A stretch of DNA of 64,000 bases from contig WVSR01000001.1 of assembly GCA_015689775.1 (NCBI GenBank), positions 1,179,501 to 1,243,500 on the forward strand, given 5' to 3'. Each line of letters opens with the position of its first letter. Position 1 is the stretch's first letter. The notes beneath the pieces were generated by a model. The model did not search any database and had not been told where the DNA came from. It saw only the letters and a list, made by a program, of their open reading frames with translations. Position numbers and translations under genes: made by a program. This document shows positions 9,505 through 19,022 of this stretch, piece by piece. The stretch comes from Rhodobacterales bacterium LSUCC0387 (GTDB lineage Bacteria; Pseudomonadota; Alphaproteobacteria; Rhodobacterales; Rhodobacteraceae).

Positions 9505-10509
9505 TTAGGAGATCAGGCGCCCCATGGCGGCAGAGACATCTGCCATACGCGCCGAAAATCCCCATTCATTGTCATACCATGCCAAAACCCGAACCGTGCG
9601 CCCACCGATGACCTTTGTCTGGTCTGGCGCAAAAATCGAGCTATAGGTGGTGTGATTGAAATCAATCGAAACCTTGGGTTCTGGATCATAGGCCAGGACG
9701 CTGCGCATATGGCCCTCGGCCGCATCGCGCATGATTTGGTTGACCTCCTCCACCGATGTATCGCGCCCCGCCTCAAAGGTAAGATCAACGCAAGAGACAT
9801 TTGGTGTCGGAACCCGCATGGCCGTGCCATCCAACCGACCTTCGAGCTCAGGCAGAACTTCTTTCAGCGCTTTTGCGGCGCCAGTCGATGTGGGGATCAT
9901 CGCCATCGCAGCGGCACGCGCGCGGTAAAGATCGGAGTGGCGGCGGTCTAGCGTGGGCTGATCGCTCGTGTAGCTGTGGATCGTGGTCATGATCCCGCGT
10001 TCAATACCAATCGCGTCATTCAGCACTTTTGCCAAAGGGGCCAAGCAATTCGTGGTGCAAGACCCGTTCGAGACCACATGATGATCTTCGCGCAGGTCGC
10101 GTTGGTTCACACCATAGACGATGGTTTTATCGGCTTGTTTCGCGGGGGCGGAGACCAAAACCCGCTTTGCGCCGCGGGTCAAATGGACAGCGGCCGCGTC
10201 ACGATTGTTGAACTTGCCCGTGCATTCGAGAACGACATCGCAGCCTTCCCAATCCAGCTCTTGGGGGTCGTAGGTGGAAAAGACTTTGATTGGGCCTTGG
10301 CCCAAATCCATTGTGTCCTCTGTCAGGCGCACCTCGCCGCCAAAACGGCCATGCACGCTGTCATATTTTAGAAGATGCGCATTGGTCTCGAGCGGGCCAG
10401 TCGCGTTGATTTTGACCACCTGCACATCGTTGCGTGCAGCCTCTGCGATATGGGCAAGGGTGCACCGCCCGATGCGGCCAAATCCATTGATGCCAAGGGT
10501 GATGGTCAT
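9505..10509 (-). CDS. Glyceraldehyde-3-phosphate dehydrogenase, second copy, possibly NADP-preferring
   Basis: Full-length GAPDH of 334 residues with [10 protein letters not shown], catalytic Cys in SNGSCTTNCL and STGAAKAL. At residue 36, where the neighbouring copy has Asp (AIND), this one has Ala (KINATG). Loss of that Asp is the change seen in Bacillus subtilis GapB, which prefers NADP and works in gluconeogenesis. That role is inferred here. Start 10509 has GGAG nine bases upstream; the longer frame to 10575 is not family-like. It has its own terminator and so its own transcript. Confidence 0.93.
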   Translation of the reverse strand: MTITLGINGFGRIGRCTLAHIAEAARNDVQVVKINATGPLETNAHLLKYDSVHGRFGGEVRLTEDTMDLGQGPIKVFSTYDPQELDWEGCDVVLECTGKFNNRDAAAVHLTRGAKRVLVSAPAKQADKTIVYGVNQRDLREDHHVVSNGSCTTNCLAPLAKVLNDAIGIERGIMTTIHSYTSDQPTLDRRHSDLYRARAAAMAMIPTSTGAAKALKEVLPELEGRLDGTAMRVPTPNVSCVDLTFEAGRDTSVEEVNQIMRDAAEGHMRSVLAYDPEPKVSIDFNHTTYSSIFAPDQTKVIGGRTVRVLAWYDNEWGFSARMADVSAAMGRLIS

Positions 10510-10695
10510 AATCTTGTCTCCAATCCGATTTGCGCTCTTGCTTGACCGCATACAAAAGCCGCGCCCGATCCCCAAGGAAAAAATGACGAATTTTCATAAT
10601 GTTAGCGAAAACATCCGATGTTAGCGCGAACGGTTGCGCGAACATGTTGTGCCGCTATGCTAAGGGCGGCTGTTGGTTGCAAAGGAATGGGGCGG

Positions 10696-11640
10696 ATGAG
10701 CGGATTATTGGCGCTGTTGGATGATGTTGCGGCTTTGACCAAGGTTGCGGCGGCCTCCGTGGACGATATTGCGGCACAAGCAGCCAAAGCAGGGGCAAAG
10801 GCCGCAGGCGCGGTGATTGATGACGCGGCCGTCACCCCCAAATATCTCACAGGTTTTTCGCCAGAGCGTGAATTGCCGATTGTCTGGAAGATCGCGCGCG
10901 GCTCGATTGTCAATAAATTGGTGATCCTTTTGCCTGTGGCGCTCCTGTTGTCGCAATTCGCCCCTTGGGCGATTCCGCCCCTGTTGATGATGGGGGGGGC
11001 TTATTTGTGTTATGAGGGGGCGGACAAGATCCTTCATGCCTTTCGTCCGCATTCTGAGACGCGCGATCCTGCGGCAAGCGACGCTGCCCATTTAGAAGAG
11101 GCGCGTGTCAAAGGTGCGATCAAAACAGATTTCATCCTTTCCGCTGAAATCATGACCATCGCGCTTTCGGCGCTTGAGGCGCCGAGCCTGATTTATGCGG
11201 GTTTCGCGCTTGCCTTTGTGGCGATTGGCATCACCGCTTTGGTCTATGGGTCGGTCGCCCTGATTGTGAAGGCCGATGATGTGGGGTTGCATTTGGCGCA
11301 TCCCGACCGCGCGCCCGCCTTACAACGTCTGGGGCGGGGGATCGTGGTCGCGATGCCCAGCTTCCTGTTGTGGCTCACCCGAATTGGCACAGCGGCGATG
11401 CTGTGGGTGGGGGGCGCGATCCTTCTGCATGGGGCCGCGCAACTGGGCTGGCCCGCTCCAGAGGAGATGCTGCATCACCTCAGCCTTGCCGCAGCGGATG
11501 CTGTGGCCTTGGGCCACGGATTGGTGGAATGGGCGGTGTTCGCCCTCGGGTCAGGTATTTTGGGCTTGGGTGTTGGGGCCTGTTTGATCCCGGTCGTAGC
11601 GGTGATCCTGCCACTTTTCCCAATGAAAAAGGGCGTGTAG
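10696..11640 (+). CDS. DUF808 family membrane protein (YedI-like)
   Basis: Integral membrane protein of unknown function. It begins MSGLLALLDDVAALTKVAA, the conserved opening of the DUF808/YedI family. Several hydrophobic segments follow, for example LVILLPVALLLSQFAPWAI, IYAGFALAFVAIGITALVYG, and the last near GILGLGVGACLIPVVAVILP. Start 10696 gives 314 residues, close to E. coli YedI; the frame upstream to 10618 is not conserved. Divergent from the second gap and convergent with tkt. No specific substrate can be named. Confidence 0.85.
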   Translation: MSGLLALLDDVAALTKVAAASVDDIAAQAAKAGAKAAGAVIDDAAVTPKYLTGFSPERELPIVWKIARGSIVNKLVILLPVALLLSQFAPWAIPPLLMMGGAYLCYEGADKILHAFRPHSETRDPAASDAAHLEEARVKGAIKTDFILSAEIMTIALSALEAPSLIYAGFALAFVAIGITALVYGSVALIVKADDVGLHLAHPDRAPALQRLGRGIVVAMPSFLLWLTRIGTAAMLWVGGAILLHGAAQLGWPAPEEMLHHLSLAAADAVALGHGLVEWAVFALGSGILGLGVGACLIPVVAVILPLFPMKKGV

Positions 11641-11656
11641 GAGGCCCCACACGCCC
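11627..11656 (-). terminator. tkt terminator overlapping the DUF808 stop codon
   Basis: GGGCGTGT (11631-11638) pairs with ACACGCCC (11649-11656). Read on the minus strand, a run of T's follows the stem, so it terminates tkt while lying across the 3' end of the convergent gene. Confidence 0.65.
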
Positions 11657-11680
11657 GATTGTGCATCTTAGGTTCTGTTC

Positions 11681-13696
11681 TTAAAGGCGCGCTTTGGCCT
11701 CGGCCACGACCGCCTCTGCGGTGATGCCGAAATGCTCGTAGAGAACTTCAGCAGGGGCAGACGCGCCAAAACTGTTCATCCCAACAAAGCCCGCCTTGGC
11801 CTCACGACCACGCTCGCCCAACAACCAGCGATCCCAAGGCTGACGCACAGCGGCCTCAACCGCAATGCGCACGGGCCCTGCAGGTAGAACGCGCTTGCGA
11901 TAGGCTTTGTCTTGCTCGGCAAAGAGTTCCATAGACGGCACCGAGACAACCCGTGTTCCGATGCCTTCGGCCTGCAACTTGTCGCGGGCAGCCATGGCAA
12001 TTTCGACTTCCGACCCTGTTGCCATCAAGATCACCTTACGCTTGCCTTCGGCCTCGGCCAAAACATATGCCCCTTGGGCGGCCAAATTGCGCGAGACATG
12101 TTTTCTGCGCAACGTGGGCAGGTTTTGACGGGTCAGGGCCAAAACGCTGGGGCGGTTTGGTTGCGACAGCGCGATCTCCCAACATTCGGCGGTTTCCACC
12201 GCATCGGCAGGGCGCATCACAAGGCAATTTGGCGTGGCGCGCATCATGGCGAGATGCTCAACAGGTTGGTGGGTTGGGCCATCCTCGCCAACGCCGATGC
12301 TGTCATGGGTCATCACATAGACCACGTTAATCCCCATCAAAGCGGAAAGTCGCATCGAGGGGCGCGCGTAGTCGGTAAAGGTAAAGAATGTCCCGCCATA
12401 GGGGCGCACGCCCCCATGTAGCGCCATGCCGTTCATCGCTGCTGCCATGCCATGTTCGCGGATGCCGTAATGAACATAGCGCCCTTTGCGGTTTTCAGGG
12501 ATGAAAATCCCCATATCGCCCGTTTTGGTATTGTTCGACCCAGTCAAATCCGCAGAGCCGCCCAAGGTTTCTTTCATGATCGGGTTGATCACGGCAAGGG
12601 CCATTTCACTGGCCTTGCGGGTTGCCACTTTGGGCGCCTCATCCGCGAGGGATTTTTTATAGCGGCGCAGCGCATTGCCCAATTTCGCGGGAACCACGCC
12701 TGCAAAGGCGCGGGTAAACTCGGCCTGTTTGGCGGCCGGCAAGGCGGCGAGATGGGCTTCCCATTCGGCGCGCGCGGTGGCGCCTTTTGCGCCGACAGCT
12801 TCCCACCAGTTTTTGAGATCGGCAGCGATTTCAAAGGCCCCAAGCGTCCAGCCATAGGCGGCCTTCGTATCAGCCACCACTTTTGGGTCGGTCAATGCGC
12901 CGTGGCCCTTGGGGGTGTCCTGCGCGGCAGAGCCGATTGCGATATGGGTTTTGCAGGCCACCATTGCAGGGCGCGGGCTTGCCTTGGCGGCCGTGATCGC
13001 GCGGTCGATATCGGCGGCATCATGGCCGTCACAGTCAAACACATCCCACCCTGCGGCGGCAAAGCGCGCGCGTTGATCCACACGGCAGGCCATATCGACT
13101 GTGCCATCGATGGTGATGTTATTGTCATCCCAAAGCACAATCAGGCGGCTCAGTTCATGACGCCCTGCAAGACCAATAGCTTCTTGGCTGATGCCCTCCA
13201 TCAGGCAGCCATCGCCCGCGATGCAATAGGTGTAGTGATCCATAATTTTTGCGCCCCATGTGGCGCGCAGATGTTCCTCGGCCATGGCAAAGCCAACCGC
13301 GTTGGAAATACCTTGCCCCAAGGGGCCTGTGGTCGTTTCAACCCCTTCGACATGGCCAAATTCAGGATGGCCCGCTGTGATGGCGCCCAGCTGACGGAAA
13401 TTCTTGATCTGCTCCAATGTCATCTGCTTGTAACCCGTGAGATACAGCAGCGCATAGATCAACATCGAGCCATGGCCGGCCGACAGGATAAAGCGGTCAC
13501 GATTTGGCCAGTTCGGGGCCGATGCGTCAAAAGAGAGGTGCTTGTCAAACAGAACGGTCGCAACATCCGCCATCCCCATCGGCATACCAGAATGGCCCGA
13601 ATTCGCGGCGGCCACCCCGTCAAGGGCAAGCGTGCGGATACAGGCGGCGCGGCGCCAGTGGTCAGGATTGCGGGCGGCAAGTGCAGAAAGATCCAT
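11681..13696 (-). CDS. tkt: Transketolase
   Basis: Thiamine-diphosphate enzyme of the non-oxidative pentose phosphate pathway, moving two-carbon units between sugar phosphates. Of 671 residues, the N-terminal domain holds [13 protein letters not shown] and the cofactor motif [14 protein letters not shown]. The middle domain holds [20 protein letters not shown], with conserved His residues, and the C-terminal domain is complete. The start [18 protein letters not shown] follows a short leader. It is transcribed alone between DUF808 and a divergent coiled-coil gene. Confidence 0.97.
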   Translation of the reverse strand: MDLSALAARNPDHWRRAACIRTLALDGVAAANSGHSGMPMGMADVATVLFDKHLSFDASAPNWPNRDRFILSAGHGSMLIYALLYLTGYKQMTLEQIKNFRQLGAITAGHPEFGHVEGVETTTGPLGQGISNAVGFAMAEEHLRATWGAKIMDHYTYCIAGDGCLMEGISQEAIGLAGRHELSRLIVLWDDNNITIDGTVDMACRVDQRARFAAAGWDVFDCDGHDAADIDRAITAAKASPRPAMVACKTHIAIGSAAQDTPKGHGALTDPKVVADTKAAYGWTLGAFEIAADLKNWWEAVGAKGATARAEWEAHLAALPAAKQAEFTRAFAGVVPAKLGNALRRYKKSLADEAPKVATRKASEMALAVINPIMKETLGGSADLTGSNNTKTGDMGIFIPENRKGRYVHYGIREHGMAAAMNGMALHGGVRPYGGTFFTFTDYARPSMRLSALMGINVVYVMTHDSIGVGEDGPTHQPVEHLAMMRATPNCLVMRPADAVETAECWEIALSQPNRPSVLALTRQNLPTLRRKHVSRNLAAQGAYVLAEAEGKRKVILMATGSEVEIAMAARDKLQAEGIGTRVVSVPSMELFAEQDKAYRKRVLPAGPVRIAVEAAVRQPWDRWLLGERGREAKAGFVGMNSFGASAPAEVLYEHFGITAEAVVAEAKARL

Positions 13697-13986
13697 ATCA
13701 ATGTCCTAGAATGGGGCTGCGGGAGTGCTTGTGCGAGCGTTACGCGGAGGGGTTTAGCAGGGCGTGACCAAAGTTCAAGCCCGAAGCCCACGCCCAGTTG
13801 GTGTTGGCCGCTAGAGAAGCAAGGGTTGCCTTGGATCAAGAAATCCTGCCAAACTCCCGAAATTGGATCATAATGTGTCGCAGGGGGTCAGATTCGGCCC
13901 ATGCGATCTGACATGGTCTGCGTAATACGACTGCCGCGTAAATGTTTCATGAGGCGATCCATACGCCCGCAATTGGGGGAGGCAAA

Positions 13987-14721
13987 ATGAGCGATCCTTT
14001 GGCCATAGAGAAAGTCGATCAGCTTGAGGCTCGCCTGTCAGCTGCGCTTGCGCGGATTGATGCAGCGACGGGAAAGGCCTCCGCCCCTGTACGCGGTACT
14101 GCGTCCTCGGATGAGCTGTCCGATCTGCGTGAGGAATTGGCGCTAGAGCAGCGCACGCGATTGGATCTGGCAGCACGGCTCAAGGCGATGGAGGCTCAGG
14201 CGAAGGGCAGCACGGATGGGGCTGAATTGCGGGCCGCCGATGCAGAGGCCGCGCGGGATGCGCTCAAGGCCCAATTGGCAGCAGCCCATGCCGAGGTTGA
14301 ACAGCTCAAATCTGAACTTGCCCAATCCACCACCCAAGCCGAGGCCGCATCTGATGCCGCCCCAACACCCGAGGCCACGGGCGAGAGTGAGGTGCAAATC
14401 CTGCGGATGCGCGCCGCGCGCCTGCGCGAAGAGCGCAACGAGGCCCGCGATGAGCGTGATGCCGCGCGCGATGCGCTTGAGGATCATGGCGCTCAGATGA
14501 CGGACAGCACATTGGGCGAATTGCGCGCAACAATCGCAAGGCTGCAAGAGACCTTGGAAGAATTGCGCGAGGCGCCTGAAGGGAATTTTGATCGCGAATT
14601 GCTGCAATCTGGCCTTTTGGCGGAAATTCGTGCGCTCAAGGCACAGCGCGCCGCCGATGCTCAAGAATTGGTGCAGATTTTGGCCGAGATTGATGCCGTG
14701 ACCGAAGAAGGGGGCGCGTAA
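13987..14721 (+). CDS. Coiled-coil protein of unknown function upstream of zapA
   Basis: A 244-residue protein rich in Ala, Glu, Arg and Leu with long heptad-like stretches (about residues 10-110 and 130-215) and no membrane segment or signal peptide. Start 13987 is fixed by GGAGG a few bases upstream; the open frame from 13942 is not needed. Its stop TAA overlaps the zapA ATG by one base, so the two are co-translated. By context it may act with ZapA at the division ring, but that is inference. No enzyme motif is visible. Confidence 0.8.
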   Translation: MSDPLAIEKVDQLEARLSAALARIDAATGKASAPVRGTASSDELSDLREELALEQRTRLDLAARLKAMEAQAKGSTDGAELRAADAEAARDALKAQLAAAHAEVEQLKSELAQSTTQAEAASDAAPTPEATGESEVQILRMRAARLREERNEARDERDAARDALEDHGAQMTDSTLGELRATIARLQETLEELREAPEGNFDRELLQSGLLAEIRALKAQRAADAQELVQILAEIDAVTEEGGA

Positions 14722-15224
14722 TGCCTGATGTAACGATTACCATCGGTGGCCGTAATTTCCCTGTCGCCTGCCAAGAGGGCGAGGAACCATTTCTCGAAGC
14801 GGCGGCGAAAATTTTGGACACCGAGGCCTCTGTGGTCGCGGGTCAGATCGGTCGGTTGCCTGCGGAACGGATGTTACTGATGGCGGGTCTGCTTTTGGCC
14901 GATAAAACCCTTGCCAAAACCGATGAGCTTGAGGCCGCGCAAACCAAAATCAAGGCGATGGAAGAGACGCTGGCCAAGGCTGAGGATCTTTTGCGCAAAT
15001 CGCAGACGAAAATCGCAGATCTTGAAGCAGCGAAGCCGCCGGCAGAGGTGGCGGTTATCCCTGCGCAAGTGGTGGATGGGTTGGCCGAGCTTGCCGCCCG
15101 CGCCGAGGCCTTGGCCGATCGTATCGAAAAAATGCCCGAGGCTGAGGCGCCCCGTCCCACGCTTGTGGCCCCTAGAGCCAAAACGGCCATGGTGGAAGAC
15201 GAAGAGGATGACGATAAAGATTAG
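14721..15224 (+). CDS. zapA: Cell division protein ZapA
   Basis: FtsZ-ring-stabilising protein. The N-terminal about 90 residues match the ZapA fold: VTITIGGRNFPVACQEGEE, then the long helix with AERMLLMAGLLLADK. A further coiled-coil region (about 65-95) and an acidic tail (EDEEDDDKD) make it 167 residues, longer than enteric ZapA. It is co-translated with the coiled-coil gene before it. Only 14 bases separate it from the convergent SDR, so the 6S RNA gene that often lies next to zapA is not here. Confidence 0.85.
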   Translation: MPDVTITIGGRNFPVACQEGEEPFLEAAAKILDTEASVVAGQIGRLPAERMLLMAGLLLADKTLAKTDELEAAQTKIKAMEETLAKAEDLLRKSQTKIADLEAAKPPAEVAVIPAQVVDGLAELAARAEALADRIEKMPEAEAPRPTLVAPRAKTAMVEDEEDDDKD

Positions 15225-15238
15225 CTGACCTTTGGCTT

Positions 15239-15901
15239 TTAGCCGAAGATCGGTTGCAACAGCCGTTCGGCTTCGTCACTGGGCTTTGCCAAACCCTCCC
15301 GATCTTCACCAGGATAAAACCGTGCGCGCAATGCGGTTGGCATCGGCTTTGGGTGTAACAGATGCACATTTGGCCCATGCTTTTCCGTCTCGGATTGCCA
15401 GGTCTGCACCAAGGCGCGGGTGGCGGCCTTGCTCATACCATAGGTGCCTGCGAATTTCGCGTCCCATGTATCGTCAAAGAAAACGGCATGCGGTTCGTCA
15501 GACGGCTCAATCAATGGCGCAATCATGTTGATCAAACGCGATACTGCCCGAATATTGGTGCCGATGGCCCGATCAAGGTCTTTTTCCGTTATATGCGGGG
15601 CAGGGGTCAGCGCGGTTGCGTGAAAGGCCGCATGCACCCAAATATCGGCCCGCCCCCACCGATCAAAAATCGAACGGCATAAATGCGCCATTGCGGCATC
15701 AGTGGTAATATCCATGGGGGCAAGCGTGGCTTGCCCACCTTTTGCTTGGATGCGATCATCCAATTCTTCCAAAGCGCCAGTGGTGCGGGCAACGGCAACG
15801 ACATGGGCGCCGCGCGCGGCCAACCATTCCGCCGAGGCTGCCCCAATTCCGCGCGATGCCCCGGTAACAAGGACGATTTTACCTGACAAAATCTTTTCCA
15901 T
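15239..15901 (-). CDS. Short-chain dehydrogenase/reductase (SDR)
   Basis: NAD(P)-dependent oxidoreductase with unknown substrate. Shows the dinucleotide motif TGASRGIG (about residues 13-20), a DxT-type DITTD segment, and the active site TYGMSKAA, giving Tyr and Lys. Only about 220 residues if it starts at 15901 (MEKILSGK). The GGAGG there is only one base from the ATG, unusually close, so the true start could lie upstream in the frame that stays open to 16015. Convergent with zapA and divergent from bioY. Confidence 0.85.
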   Translation of the reverse strand: MEKILSGKIVLVTGASRGIGAASAEWLAARGAHVVAVARTTGALEELDDRIQAKGGQATLAPMDITTDAAMAHLCRSIFDRWGRADIWVHAAFHATALTPAPHITEKDLDRAIGTNIRAVSRLINMIAPLIEPSDEPHAVFFDDTWDAKFAGTYGMSKAATRALVQTWQSETEKHGPNVHLLHPKPMPTALRARFYPGEDREGLAKPSDEAERLLQPIFG

Positions 15902-15995
15902 GCCTCCCACATGGGATGAAAGCAGCGATTTGGCAAGCAGGGTTTTTTGCCGCGCCAGATTTGCGGTGGCTGTGGGTAATTTGCGTGCTCTTTGC

Positions 15996-16030
15996 TTGAC
16001 TTTGCCGGGCTGCAAGCGGAAAACATCTTA
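15996..16030 (+). promoter_or_regulatory. Possible bioY promoter
   Basis: TTGACT at 15996-16001 is followed after about 18 bases by AAAACA, in the gap between the divergent SDR and bioY. The match is only moderate. No BioR-type TTATNNATAA site was seen. Confidence 0.3.
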
Positions 16031-16067
16031 AACCCGAATTCCCCAGCACCTGTGAGGAGCCCGATTT

Positions 16068-16640
16068 ATGAGCCGTTCTGACTTTCTAACCAAATCTCTG
16101 ACCACCCCCACAAACCTTGTGCAAAAAGCGGCATTGGTCTTGGCGGGCTCGCTTGTGATTGCGATTGCGGCGCAAATCTCGGTGCCGATGTTCCCCGTCC
16201 CAATGACGCTACAAACCTTGGCGATCCTGACCGTTGCCTTCGCCTTGGGCGCGCGTTTGGGCGTTGCGGCACTTGTGGCCTATTTGGTTGAGGGAGCGAT
16301 GGGCCTACCTGTGTTCGCCAATGGCGGTGGGGGTCTGGCCTATATGTTCGGCCCCACGGGTGGTTTCCTCTTGGGCTTTGTTTTGATGGCTTATATCGCG
16401 GGCTTGGCTGCAGATCGTGGCATTGCGCGTAAGCCAATCCTTGGCTTTGCTGCGGCACTGGTTGCTTCGGTCGCGCTTTATGTGCCTGGCCTTGCATGGC
16501 CTGCCTTGGCCATGGGGGTTGAGCCTGTAACCTTGGTTTCTGGTTGGGTAGCACCCTTTATCGCGGGTGATGTGGTCAAGGCGCTTTTGGCAGCTCTGAT
16601 TGTGGCGGGTGCGTTTAACTTGCGCAAAGCGATCCGCTGA
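16068..16640 (+). CDS. bioY: Biotin transporter substrate-binding component BioY
   Basis: Membrane S-component for biotin uptake, working alone or with an ECF energising module. In 190 residues there are about six hydrophobic segments (AALVLAGSLVIAIAAQISV, LAILTVAFALGARLGVAALV, GFLLGFVLMAYIAGLAA). It also has the BioY signatures PMTLQTLAI and GAMGLPVFANGGGGLAYM. Start 16068 has GAGGAG ahead. No bioMN genes adjoin it, so it is a stand-alone BioY. A strong terminator follows. Confidence 0.95.
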   Translation: MSRSDFLTKSLTTPTNLVQKAALVLAGSLVIAIAAQISVPMFPVPMTLQTLAILTVAFALGARLGVAALVAYLVEGAMGLPVFANGGGGLAYMFGPTGGFLLGFVLMAYIAGLAADRGIARKPILGFAAALVASVALYVPGLAWPALAMGVEPVTLVSGWVAPFIAGDVVKALLAALIVAGAFNLRKAIR

Positions 16641-16660
16641 CCAGCATTCAAGATCTAAAG

Positions 16661-16693
16661 AAAAAGGCCGCTCCTCGGAGCGGCCTTTTTTTT
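16661..16693. terminator. Bidirectional terminator between bioY and purF
   Basis: GGCCGCTC, loop CTCG, GAGCGGCC, with A's before the stem and eight T's after it. It works in both directions for the convergent genes. Confidence 0.9.
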
Positions 16694-16708
16694 GTGCCAT
16701 GGTGCCGC

Positions 16709-18214
16709 TTATTCAGCAGCGGCGGGTTCGTTCATGACAAAACCTTTGGCTATTTGATCTGTGGGGCGCACAGGATATTCGCCTGAGAAACAGGCATCGC
16801 AATAGGTCGGATTTTTGGGGTCACGGCCCTTGGCCTCACCCACGGCACGATAAAGCCCATCGAGAGAAATAAAGCGCAGGCTGTCCACACCCAAATGGGC
16901 GCGTATTTCTTCGGCGCTCATCGTGGCAGCAAGAAGCTTGTCGCGCTGTGGCGTGTCCACCCCGTAAAAACAAGGCCATGCTGTGGGCGGGGAGGCGATG
17001 CGGAAATGCACTTCTGCCGCGCCTGCGTCCAAAATCATTTCTTTGATCTTTTGCGAGGTGGTGCCGCGCACAACGCTGTCATCCACCAAGATCACCCGCT
17101 TGCCTTCAACCAAGGCGCGGTTGATGTTCAGCTTAAGACGCACACCCATATTGCGGATCTGTTCGGTGGGTTCGATAAAGGTGCGGCCCATATATTGGTT
17201 GCGGATGATCCCCATGCCAAAGGGGATGCCGCTTTCATGGGCATAACCGATGGCCGCAGGCGTGCCACTATCGGGCACGGGGCAGACGAGATCTGCCTGA
17301 ACAGGGGCTTCGCGCGCCAATTCCACGCCAATCTGGCGGCGGGTTTCATACACTGACCGCCCGCCCAAAATACTGTCAGGGCGCGAGAAATAAACGTGTT
17401 CAAAAATGCAAAAGCGCGATTTCTGCTGCTCGAAGGGCATATAGCTTTCGATGCCCTGCGCGGTGATGACGACCATCTCACCGGGTTTAATCTCGCGCAC
17501 AAATTCGGCGCCGATGATATCAAGCGCACAGGTTTCGGATGAGAGCGCATAACCATCCCCGATCTTGCCCAACACCAAGGGGCGCACCCCAAGCGGATCG
17601 CGCACACCCATCAATTTTGTGCGCGTCATGGCCACAACCGAAAACGCGCCCTCTACACGGCGCAGCGCGTCTTTCATGCGCTCGGGGATATTTTTCTGAT
17701 AGCTGCGCGCCATCAGGTGAATGATGCACTCGCTGTCCGATGAGGATTGGAAAATTGACCCACGTTCAATCAATTCGCGGCGCAGTTCATCGGCGTTGAC
17801 GATATTCCCATTATGCGCAATCGCGGCCCCACCCATGGCGAATTCGCCAAAAAAGGGCTGCACATCACGAATTGCCGTGTTGCCCTTATTGCCTGCCGTG
17901 GAATAACGCACATGGCCGATGGCAAGCGCACCTGGCAGCGTGTCCATCACACTGGCATTGGTAAAATTATCGCGCACATATCCGAAACGGCGGGCCGAGT
18001 TGAACCCTTCGACAGGGTCATAGCTGACGATCCCACCCGCCTCTTGGCCGCGATGTTGCAGCGCGTGCAGGCCAAGGGCCACAAAATTCGCGGCATCCAC
18101 CACACCGATCACACCAAAGACGCCGCATTCTTCACGCAGCTTATCATCAGAGAGGGGATCAAAGGGATGGGCAGGGAATTGTGCGGTGCGCGGGGACGCA
18201 AAATTGCTGGGCAT
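16709..18214 (-). CDS. purF: Amidophosphoribosyltransferase
   Basis: First committed step of purine synthesis: PRPP plus glutamine to phosphoribosylamine. The N-terminal glutamine-hydrolase domain has its nucleophile Cys in REECGVFGV after a propeptide of about 30 residues. The C-terminal phosphoribosyltransferase domain has VILVDDSVVRGTTS as the PRPP loop. Start 18214 gives 501 residues with GGAG seven bases upstream. It lies downstream of cvpA, the same pairing as in E. coli. Confidence 0.96.
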   Translation of the reverse strand: MPSNFASPRTAQFPAHPFDPLSDDKLREECGVFGVIGVVDAANFVALGLHALQHRGQEAGGIVSYDPVEGFNSARRFGYVRDNFTNASVMDTLPGALAIGHVRYSTAGNKGNTAIRDVQPFFGEFAMGGAAIAHNGNIVNADELRRELIERGSIFQSSSDSECIIHLMARSYQKNIPERMKDALRRVEGAFSVVAMTRTKLMGVRDPLGVRPLVLGKIGDGYALSSETCALDIIGAEFVREIKPGEMVVITAQGIESYMPFEQQKSRFCIFEHVYFSRPDSILGGRSVYETRRQIGVELAREAPVQADLVCPVPDSGTPAAIGYAHESGIPFGMGIIRNQYMGRTFIEPTEQIRNMGVRLKLNINRALVEGKRVILVDDSVVRGTTSQKIKEMILDAGAAEVHFRIASPPTAWPCFYGVDTPQRDKLLAATMSAEEIRAHLGVDSLRFISLDGLYRAVGEAKGRDPKNPTYCDACFSGEYPVRPTDQIAKGFVMNEPAAAE

Positions 18215-18387
18215 CGGCGGGCTCCTGCCTGCGGTCATAGCCGAAAGCTACGGAAATGGGCGAGTCGGTTGCACGCCTTACCTAGGACAAAGGCGCGGCG
18301 CTGTCACCTATTAGCTGTCATGAATGCGTCACAATTTGCGCTCGAAATTCACGTATAATTTTACCGCAACGCGGCGCGGGCATGCAC

Positions 18388-18996
18388 TTACGCTGCGGGC
18401 ACGGATAGGAGTGCGCGCGCGCTTTGTGTGTCGCCTGCGGCAGGGGCCACGCATCCTGCGGTCAGCCCCTCATAGCGACCGATCAACCAACCCGGCGCAT
18501 CGCTTGGGATTTCGCTGTCGATTTGCGTGGTCAGCGAGGCAAAGATTTGTGCGGTTTGGCTGTTCACGACTGCCGCCGCAGGGTCGCTGCCTGCCAGTCG
18601 GTCATAGGCGACCAACGCCACCGCCACCAAGGCCACACCGCGCAGCACGCCAAAGAAAAGACCCGCACCCGCGTCAAACCCGCCTAGCTTCGTTTTTTGG
18701 ATGAACGAGGAAAACAGCGGCGAGAAGAGCGAGACAACAATCAGCGTCACAGCAAAGGCTGCCGAAAAGCCTAAGATCATGCCCAATTCGCAGCTGTCAT
18801 CGACATATGGCCCGATATAGGGAATTTCCGAGATCAGTGGGCGCACTTCAGGTGCGGCCCAATAGGCCACGATGGCGGCGGCGATCCAGCCCAAGATTGA
18901 CATGACCTCGCGCACAAAACCGCGCGAATAGGCCAAGATGGCCGAGATGAAAATCACCCCGCCTGCAATGCCGTCAATCATCGTGAACCCATCCAT
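18388..18996 (-). CDS. cvpA: CvpA family membrane protein
   Basis: Inner-membrane protein of the colicin V production family; molecular role uncertain. The 202 residues begin MDGFTMIDGIAGGVIFISAI and contain four hydrophobic helices (about 8-25, 30-48, 65-88, 108-130). AYSRGFVREVMSILGWIAAA is the family hallmark in the first hairpin. Start 18996 has GGGAG eight bases upstream. It precedes purF by about 170 bases and follows radA. Confidence 0.88.
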   Translation of the reverse strand: MDGFTMIDGIAGGVIFISAILAYSRGFVREVMSILGWIAAAIVAYWAAPEVRPLISEIPYIGPYVDDSCELGMILGFSAAFAVTLIVVSLFSPLFSSFIQKTKLGGFDAGAGLFFGVLRGVALVAVALVAYDRLAGSDPAAAVVNSQTAQIFASLTTQIDSEIPSDAPGWLIGRYEGLTAGCVAPAAGDTQSARALLSVPAA

Positions 18997-19022
18997 CGCC
19001 CGCTCCCTCACTTATTTTGGCG

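Noticed and set aside
12452-13873. 473-codon open frame on the plus strand across tkt
   Set aside because: Transketolase on the other strand is complete with all motifs. The plus frame is the usual GC-rich antisense artefact.
15225-15238. Place where 6S RNA often follows zapA
   Set aside because: Only 14 bases separate zapA from the convergent SDR, so there is no room for the RNA here.
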